From: Flammula alnicola
Taxonomy: Eukaryota; Basidiomycota; Agaricomycetes; Agaricales; Strophariaceae
Reading direction: 5' to 3'
DNA: 64,000 bases
Assembly (NCBI GenBank): GCA_015499995.1
Contig: JADNRV010000192.1
Coordinates: 1-64,000, forward strand
Under the pieces are notes generated by a model. The model saw only the letters and a list, made by a program, of their open reading frames with translations, ran no database searches and had not been told where the DNA came from. Of this stretch, positions 57,902-64,000 are shown in pieces. The position numbers and the translations under genes are program-made. Each line of letters opens with the position of its first letter. Position 1 is the stretch's first letter.

Positions 57902-59605
57902 GAGGTCTTTGCTGTGCCCCCCCTATTCCTACCGGAATCCGGTGGAATATAGGCCCATTCTGGTGGATTCCGATGGAATCTCCTGCCAAATTTTTTAAAT
58001 TTTTTGAAAAAGGGGAAAATTCCAAAATTCCACTGGAATGTTGACTGGAATGCAACAGGAGTGGAATGACTGGAATGGAACAACCATATATTCCACTGGA
58101 ATGAAATAGAAATGCATTATGATTTGGTAATTTCCAATGTCTATATATAGAAATAGACATCAGTATCTGTCTGTGATATTGAAATAAGATTAGATAGTGT
58201 GCCGAGACATATTCCCAATTAGGATCTTCAATATTTGGATCAGGCGATTTTGAAAAGACTCAGGTTTGGTCGAGTTTTTTGCATTTTTCTCATCAATGAG
58301 AGCAGCAGATCACATGATTTCTAAAGGTACACAGGTTTTAGAGCAGGTGCTATGATTACCTTTTTAGGCATAAAGTTCCCACACTTCTCAAAAGAGCCTA
58401 AATATGATAATATTGCCTGTCTGGAACACATAATATAGATATATTTAGAATCTCCTCAAAATTCTGAATCTGATGGTATCTTATTGACCCTGAATCACTT
58501 ACGAGTCAGCACATAACATATGTATCTCAAATAGACAAATAGAGTATATAAAAAAGTCAATTTGCACAGGTCACATAGGTGTGGCCTGTAGTTTTTGACT
58601 TTCCGCCCCACGCACGTGAGTCCCAAAATGGAAAGAGTATTATATAATACTCAGAATCAAATCAGTTCGTTGCGTTCAGCTCGCCATCAGCTTTGCCATA
58701 ATCAAGAACGCGTGTGACGGTGGCTTCTTGCTCTCAAACCACCACCACCACCTCCTCCGCATCCTCCGCGTCCTCCGCGTCCTCCTCCCCTCCCTCTCCC
58801 CATGCTGTGAGCACCACGTCTGCCCCATATAGCCCTTATGTGCTTGCCCTGATGCATTTGATGTGTTCTGCCATGCTATGATGCACTCTATCATTGCCTC
58901 TACTTATGCTAATATCACACCCTATTTCTTATACTAGCTTTCATAGTAGTAGTCTAGTAGATATATATTCTAATGCTATATTTATTAAAATTATGCCTCA
59001 TGAGAATTAAGAGTGATAAATGCCCCTTCCACCCAAAAAAGAGAGCATTTCAAGCTGGAGGGACTTCATTGTCAGGCATTTGCAGCTTGGGCAACTCATT
59101 TTGTGGCACCGTGCCACAAACATTATGAACTGGGTCACGAAATTGGCGAGCTACTTTGAATTTTCAGTGCTTTACATAATACAATCCCAATTTGGACATC
59201 ACGTGAGTGGGGCGGAAAGTCGCCAACTGTGGCCTGTGACCTCTGTGCCTGAATTTTTGGTTTCAGACACCTGCCAGATTAGGGTGGACCCTGCAGTTTT
59301 GTCAACATAATTTTGGATCCTAAATTTCTATATTTAGATTTGATTTTTGCTGGGTGGTTTTGGACAAAGGGCTTGGGATACAGGACAGGTGTGACTTTTT
59401 TGACAAATTCAAGGGCCTGTGACATGTGACATCTGAACTTAACAAAAATACAATGTATTCCAGTCTATTCCAGTAGATTCTAGTTCCATTCTAGTCTATT
59501 CCAGTCTCATTCCACTGGAATCCAGTCTATTCCACTGGAATCCAGTCCCATTCCACCAGATTCCAGTCATTCCTACCGGAATAGGTGGGGCACAGCAAAG
59601 TACTG
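57902..59605 (+). mobile_element. Family A inverted-repeat element with target duplication, inserted in LINE ORF2
   Basis: Ends GAGGTCTTTGCTGTGCCCC and (reverse complement) CAGTACTTTGCTGTGCCCC, flanked by a perfect CCAGTATC at 57894-57901 and 59606-59613. This is the copy that fixes the 8-bp duplication for family A. Arms hold TGGAATCC/GGATTCCA arrays; core as in copy 2. It is itself interrupted by a MITE at 58590-59228; without it the element is about 1.06 kb, like copy 2. Confidence 0.92.
58590..59228. mobile_element. Mutator-like MITE, 639 bp
   Basis: Ends AGTTTTTGACTTTCCGCCCC and (reverse complement) AGTTGGCGACTTTCCGCCCC, with CACGTGA following in both. Flanked by a perfect 9-bp duplication GTGGCCTGT at 58581-58589 and 59229-59237, the size typical of Mutator-like elements. 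No transposase. A CTCC-rich low-complexity stretch lies at 58740-58800. Confidence 0.87.
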
Positions 59606-61144
59606 CCAGTATCGTCCGTCTATACAAAGGGATGTGATCGATCACCCTGATATCCAGGTCCTGTCACTCTCAACAAGTGCCGAGACCTTCTTTTTGATGA
59701 ATGTCTATTTTGATGCGGATCATGGGGCCATTAATTGGCTCAAGACCCATGATCATACACTTCCCAGCTTCCACTTCATGGGCGGGGACTTTAACGCACA
59801 CTCTGAGGACTGGGATGAAGGTCACAGTGGTCGGGAGGGATGCACTCTCACTGCGGCAATCCGCTGCCATTCTTGGGCTTGAACTGGCTGCCTTTGGCAA
59901 TCCAGGCCCCACACATATTCCCAGAGATCCCACCAAATGCAAAACGGTGATTGATCTGGCCTTCGTTCCTCCTGACCAGGTGATCAACTATACCACTGTC
60001 CGCTGTCCAGACATCCAGCTCAATTCAGATCATATTCTGATTTCGACTACACTGGACATCTCTCCCACCCCTAACGGGGCAGTTCAGATGTCTCTTTCTA
60101 CTGATGATGTTCCGGCATTCATCAATTCTATCAGTTCGGGGCTTTGGACTATTGACCCGAGGGCCCCTCTGAATACCGAGGAACAGATTGAGGCTGCTGC
60201 GCAAGCGGTGGCTCTGGTCTTCTCCATGGCGTGAGATTCTCATGCCAAGGAGTCCTTCGTTACCCGGCGATCTAAGCCCTGGTGGACTCAGGAATGCTCA
60301 GACACCCTTGACACGTTCTGGCACTCTCAAGCACCCGAGGACTGGAAATCTTTCCGGAAGATCGTCCGGGATGTCAAACACGAGTTCTTTGATCATCGTA
60401 TCCATAAAATCGCATCGGCTAATAAGCGCCCATGGGACCTTATGAATTGGGTCCAGCAGCGCAAACTCCCTCCTAGTGAGGCTATCCACTATCATGGTGA
60501 GCCTTGCAATGACATGCCCGCCCTTTGGGATGCGCTTCACGGCACCTATAACTCTGCCTCTGACAGAGTTTTCAATGCTGATGTGTTGAACTCCCTCCCC
60601 AACCTGCCCGAGCGGGAGTGGGTTCATTTTTCCAAGCTGGAACTCACAGAGGGCCTCTCTGCATGTTCTGGTCTGTCTGCTCCAGGTCCAGATCATGTCA
60701 ATTGGTCCCACCTGAAGGGGATAGTATGTCGGGATGATCATTCAGTTGATGTCCTGCTAGCAGTTGCCAATGCTTGCATGCGTGTGGGCTATTGGCCATC
60801 AGCATTTAAGGAGTCTACTTCGGTTATTATACCCAAGCCGAACAAGCCTTCTTATTCTGCACCTAAGGCATTCAGGCCGATTGTTCTCCTGAATACCTGT
60901 GGTAAATTGATCAAGAAGATGATCTCGAATCGCATTCAGTTTGACGCTGTCGGGCTGGACATTTTCCATCCTAACCAAGTGGGGGGCGTGCGCCAACGTT
61001 CCACAGAGGATGCCGGGCTCTTCCTCATGCACATCGTGCGTGCAGGTGTTAAGGAGTGACCTGTCACACTACTTGATTATGGTTAGGATTTCTGGTATTC
61101 ACCTAATGTGGTCACAGTGCAGGCTAAGTGACACTATGCATTGT

Positions 61145-62109
61145 AAGGGCATGGTGGCTTAGTGGTTACTGTGTTGCCTTTAAGGGTGGCTGTGTACCAT
61201 CTGAGAGGTTGTGGGTTAGATTCCTGCACATAGCAAGTACCATAAGCTTGTGACCATGGGAGGCTACCTGTGTGGTGGCTGACATAAGTCGACCCTGGTC
61301 TGTGCGCAAAGCCGTTGTGCTGACATAAGCCAACCCTGACCTTCAGATAAAGCCGCTGCAGTTACATAATTCGACCCTGGCTATCGGGCAAAGCCATTGT
61401 CGGTCATCTCGGGGATCTCGGCCTTCTCGGCGAGCCACTGCAGTTCTTCAGACTTGCGGGCCTTCAGGCCGCTGCAGGGGTGGGTCTCGATGATCAGTCT
61501 AAAGTTGTGACACATGAGAGATCTGAAGCCCAAGTGATTCCTGGGTCGGGTGCCGGGGTGCTTGACATAGCCTGGGATAGCAACCCGAGAGGGTCCAAAA
61601 GGATAAGGCACAGTAAATCTGGGGTTTCAGCTCGAAAACCACCTGACCCGATAGGGCCAAAAGGCTGCCCCTTCCTGAGAGTAATAAACCCATAGGGAAC
61701 TGGGAGAGGACACCCGGCTGGAGTAATGAACCAGGGTTAGTCGTGAAGAGCGCACTCCTGGCCGCATGGCAGGGTAGAGTTCCACGGCGAGATAGTGACT
61801 CCAGACAGGATTGGAGATCCGCGCCAATTCGGCATAAGCGAACCACCTGCCGGGGGACGGGAAAGCATGAGTGGAGTTGTAATTCCTGTTAACGGCTGGA
61901 CCATAGCGGTACTTGGGTAGTCCCCTTGTACTGGCTCGACAGATCTATATCCACTGTCGGTTCGCTCGAGCATAATAGACTCGGCACGGGCTTAAGTTGA
62001 AGCGGCAATGTTGGGGGGTGCACACACTGCAAGGTGTGCCCCAATCAGTCTCCCCGCAAGGGGGGGGCCTAAATTGTGTGTGATTGTGCCTCGAAATATA
62101 AATTGTTGA

Positions 62110-62144
<35 letters not shown>
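61145..62144 (+). mobile_element. tRNA-headed SINE-like retroposon, about 1 kb
   Basis: Flanked by ACTATGCATTGT at 61133-61144 and 62148-62159 and ending in 28 A (62117-62144), so it was inserted by target-primed reverse transcription. The 5' head has an A-box-like TGGCTTAGTGGTTA and a B-box-like GGTTAGATTCC, as in a tRNA with a long variable arm. Then come three repeats of about 45 bp (GACATAAGTCGACCCTGG and relatives, about 61278-61400) and a GC-rich body with no long frame. It is much longer than usual SINEs (100-500 bp). Confidence 0.8.
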
Positions 62145-62147
<3 letters not shown>

Positions 62148-62213
62148 ACTATGCATTGTGGTACCATGTCCATCCTGGGGTATAACTATCATCTCCAACT
62201 CTAGTATAACTAA

Positions 62214-62286
62214 GGGCAGATAGCTCAGTGGTTAGAGCATCCACCTAGTTTGTGAGAAGGTCCTTGGTTCAAACCCAGGTCTGGTC
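62214..62286 (+). tRNA. tRNA-like sequence, anticodon AGT (Thr-like), likely pseudogene or SINE head
   Basis: Folds as a cloverleaf: acceptor GGGCAGA with TCTGGTC (one mismatch, one G-T), D stem GCTC/GAGC, anticodon stem TCCAC/GTGAG with one mismatch and loop CTAGTTT, T stem CTTGG/CCAGG with loop TTCAAAC. A box TAGCTCAGTGGTTAGAG and B box GGTTCAAACCC are good. Short T-run (CCTTTTCC) follows at 62291. The mismatches and the AGT anticodon beside retroposons favour a SINE head or pseudogene over a working gene. The copia LTR starts 37 bases downstream. Confidence 0.5.
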
Positions 62287-62322
62287 ATATCCTTTTCCGA
62301 AGTCACTCGATCAAGTGATTTC

Positions 62323-62678
62323 TGTTAAAGGTGGCAAGCGCGGGAACATGTGATGCAGCTGTGTGCCTAATATGAGCAACTCGAAGCGAGGGACACAGGA
62401 GCTATAGTAAGCTAAAGTCCAGAGTGAGTAACTAGTTGTATTGGGCAAAATACTAACTACTTGCCTGAAGTCCAGAGTGAGTAACTAAGGACTTCTGGCA
62501 AATGTCAAAAGACTTTATATACTAAATAGAAAGGATCTAGAAAGTATCTGGAGATGATCTAGAACATGATAAGAATCTAATCTACAAGTGCACAACAAGT
62601 GAAAAGGAGGAAGTGCAGATAAGAGATAAGATAAGATAAGATAAGATAACTTGGAGACATGTGCAGGCAGTTTTAACA
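62323..62678 (-). repeat. 3' LTR of the copia element, 356 bp
   Basis: On the minus strand it begins TGTTAAAACTGCC at 62678 and ends GCCACCTTTAACA at 62323, so TGTTA...TAACA inverted ends. A GATAA microsatellite lies at 62625-62649. The purine tract ACGGGGGGA lies immediately upstream (62679-62687), the primer for plus-strand synthesis. The other LTR is outside the window. Confidence 0.85.
62625..62649 (+). repeat. GATAA microsatellite within the copia LTR
   Basis: Five consecutive GATAA units. Position within the LTR suggests a fast-changing site useful for dating copies, nothing more. Confidence 0.9.
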
Positions 62679-62748
62679 TCCCCCCGTGATCTCACAAGTC
62701 TCCAAAGTAGACTACAGAGTCCATAGATAAAAGTAGAGTAGAAAGAGA
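62679..62748 (-). promoter_or_regulatory. Copia polypurine tract and 3' untranslated spacer
   Basis: Minus strand between the pol stop (62749) and the LTR (62678): spacer, then ATCACGGGGGGA directly next to the LTR. This matches the usual position of the plus-strand primer. Confidence 0.75.
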
Positions 62749-64000
62749 CTAAGGCCTAATGCCCATTTGGTCTCTACAAAATTGAACCTTGGGAGCAGGG
62801 AGCGGTTTAGTAAGAATATCTGCAATTTGTTCTGCAGTAGGAATATAAGAAGAGGCAATGCGTTTGTCATTAACAGCATCCCTTAGCCAGTAAAAGCGCA
62901 GATCCAAGTGCTTCATGCGCCCATGATGCTCAGGATTCTTAGACACACTAATAGCAGACTGATTGTCCATATGTAAAGTAGATGGCTGATCAACAATATA
63001 GCCAAATTCACCAAGGATATTGCGCATCCAGGCAATCTCCTTGCCAGCTTCAACTGCAGCCACATACTCAGATTCAGTAGTGGACAAAGTAACAAGACTT
63101 TGCAGTTTACTGCCCCAGCCAATAGCACCACCAGCCATCATGGTCACATAACCACCAGTAGAGCGGCCAGTGTCAATGCAATCACCATGAGCAGCATCAG
63201 AGTAAGTGGTGAACAGCTCAGAGCCAATTTCACCAGAATACTGCAACTTGTACTCTAAGGTGCCCTTGAGATAGCGGAACAGATGCTTGACAGCAGCCCA
63301 ATGCCTGGGACCAGGATTGCAGTTAAAGCGTCCCAAATAGGACACAGCATGCGCAATATCAGGGCGAGTCATGGTAGCCAAATACTGCAAAGACCCAATA
63401 GCACTGAGGTAAGGAGTATTGTGCATGGCTTCCACTTCTGTAGCATTCTGAGGACCCATGTCTTTGGACAAGACAGTGCCAGGTGCAATAGGAGTGAGGA
63501 CAGGATGTGAATCTGTCATACTGTAGCGCTCAAGCATGTCCAGAATGAATTGGCGCTGATGGAGCGACACAAGATGCTTCTCGCGATCTCTAGTGACTGC
63601 AACACCAAGTAGGAACTCAGTAGGTCCGAGATCGCGACATTTGAAGTGCTGAGCAAGTTGTTTGACCGCATTGTCAACAGCTGCAGTGGACTTGGATGCA
63701 AAGGTAATGTCATCAATGTAAATGGGCACAAAGATCTTGACCTGTCCATTAGAGTAGATATAGACAGAGCGGTCAGATTCAACGCGTTTGAAGCCCATCT
63801 CAGTGAAAGCAGCATGCAACTTGATATTCCATTGACGCGCAGACTGCTTGAGACCATAGAGAGATTTTCGGAGTCTACACACCATATTAGGTCCACCTTG
63901 GTGAAAACCTTCAGGTTGTATCATGTATATCCACTCATCTAGGTCACCATTGGTAAAAGCAGCTGAAATGTCAACAGAGCGCAGTTCAAGGTTCTCAAGT
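62749..64000 (-). CDS. Ty1/copia reverse transcriptase-RNase H, intact but partial (runs off window)
   Basis: C-terminal part of a copia polyprotein: copies element RNA to DNA and removes the RNA strand, in cytoplasmic particles. From the window edge at 64000 inward: VDISAAFTNGDLDEW (first catalytic Asp), LYGLKQSARQWN, VPIYIDDITFAS (YxDD box as YIDD), EFLLGVAVTRDRE, then the linker MTRPDIAHAVSYLGRF, RNase H with YSDAAHGDCIDTGRSTGGY, LVTLSTTESEYVAAVEAGKE and HMDNQSAISVSKNPE, ending ADILTKPLPAPKVQF and a stop at 62749. More than 410 codons without a stop, catalytic residues all present. Upstream domains lie beyond the window. Differs from the older copia at 20249-21893. Likely a recent, possibly active copy. 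Confidence 0.95.
   Translation of the reverse strand, partial: LENLELRSVDISAAFTNGDLDEWIYMIQPEGFHQGGPNMVCRLRKSLYGLKQSARQWNIKLHAAFTEMGFKRVESDRSVYIYSNGQVKIFVPIYIDDITFASKSTAAVDNAVKQLAQHFKCRDLGPTEFLLGVAVTRDREKHLVSLHQRQFILDMLERYSMTDSHPVLTPIAPGTVLSKDMGPQNATEVEAMHNTPYLSAIGSLQYLATMTRPDIAHAVSYLGRFNCNPGPRHWAAVKHLFRYLKGTLEYKLQYSGEIGSELFTTYSDAAHGDCIDTGRSTGGYVTMMAGGAIGWGSKLQSLVTLSTTESEYVAAVEAGKEIAWMRNILGEFGYIVDQPSTLHMDNQSAISVSKNPEHHGRMKHLDLRFYWLRDAVNDKRIASSYIPTAEQIADILTKPLPAPKVQFCRDQMGIRP

Larger units (their letters stand above)
57607..61059 (+). pseudogene. LINE ORF2: APE endonuclease and partial reverse transcriptase
   Basis: Begins MPVQPMLDEVRVLSWNVARD, an APE-type endonuclease start (LSWN), with IIFIQEPPW next. 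Interrupted 57902-59605. After it: FHFMGGDFNAHSEDWD (catalytic GDFN), a frame change near 59870, DLAFVPPD, and QLNSDHILI (the SDH motif). A TGA at 60232-60234 follows, then the RT N-terminal region: LSAPGPDHVNWSHLKG, AFRPIVLLNTCGKLIKKMIS and IFHPNQVGGVRQRSTEDAGL. The frame ends at 61059 just before the RT block with the first catalytic Asp, so the enzyme lacks its active site. Truncated, twice broken. Confidence 0.88.
55462..61132 (+). mobile_element. Two-ORF LINE (Tad1-like), 3'-truncated and broken
   Basis: Short leader, ORF1 (55565-57607), ORF2 (from 57607) with the stop and start sharing an A in TAATG. ORF2 holds the endonuclease and the N-terminal part of the reverse transcriptase but stops before the catalytic RT block. 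A family A element (57902-59605) interrupts the endonuclease. The 3' part is missing; a SINE-like element follows at 61145. The right limit of the LINE between 61059 and 61132 is uncertain. Base composition is richer in GC than the neighbouring AT-rich TE relics, so this copy is probably not very old. Confidence 0.85.

Noticed and set aside
58676..58894. Arg-rich minus-strand frame
   Set aside because: Comes from a CCTCCGCGTC repeat inside the Mutator-like MITE.
22081..59605. Families A-C as LTR retrotransposons
   Set aside because: Their ends are inverted, not direct, repeats, with 8-bp rather than 5-bp duplications, and no primer-binding site or polypurine tract is present.

Overview
The window reads as an accessory, transposon-packed stretch of a filamentous fungus, most likely a basidiomycete of the mushroom-forming kind (Agaricomycetes). 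Reasons: a ribosomal protein gene split by four-exon structure with 49-57 nt introns, a two-ORF LINE with APE endonuclease, Ty1/copia and chromovirus-like Ty3/gypsy pieces, hAT elements, Helitrons, and many short-intron gene remnants. The genus cannot be fixed from sequence alone.

Layout. 1-1300: the only clear host gene, 40S ribosomal protein S18 (uS13), minus strand. 1301-7790: one complete but dead hAT transposon (inverted ends, 8-bp target duplication) with a decayed transposase and a compound inverted repeat. 7800-12000: a short poly(A) retroposon, a decayed cysteine-bearing gene, and a hAT MITE with a perfect 8-bp duplication. 11949-12584: a non-autonomous Helitron between 31-bp direct repeats. 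12600-15700: little recognisable. 15724-17872: two tandem copies of a GC-rich ~1.05-1.09 kb unit. 17900-22000: decayed coding pieces, a copia remnant whose LTR carries a second Helitron.

22000-54400 is a mosaic of related terminal-inverted-repeat elements, here named families A, B and C. They share ends of the type GAGGTCTTT...AAAGTACTG, an 8-bp duplication in the two best copies, and dense arrays of a short near-palindrome that differs by family (TGGA-A/T-TCCA in A, TGGA-C/G-TCCA in B, TCCATGGA-like in C). A and B share a non-coding core; B and C carry tRNA-like sequences followed by T-runs. Between them lie a tandem HEAT-repeat exon array, a zinc-knuckle pseudogene, a multi-exon unknown gene remnant, two copies of an unknown repeat X in opposite orientation, and gypsy integrase pieces. 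Family C (5.2 kb) sits inside a gypsy integrase and itself contains one copy of X.

55462-62160: a Tad1-like LINE, its ORF2 broken by a family A element that is itself broken by a Mutator-like MITE, and followed by a ~1 kb tRNA-headed SINE-like element with a target duplication. 62214-64000: a tRNA-like sequence, then the 3' LTR and an open reverse transcriptase/RNase H reading frame of a young copia element running out of the window. That copia reading frame and the S18 gene are the only long intact coding regions; nearly everything else shows stops (often TGA where Arg CGA is expected), frameshifts or nested insertions.
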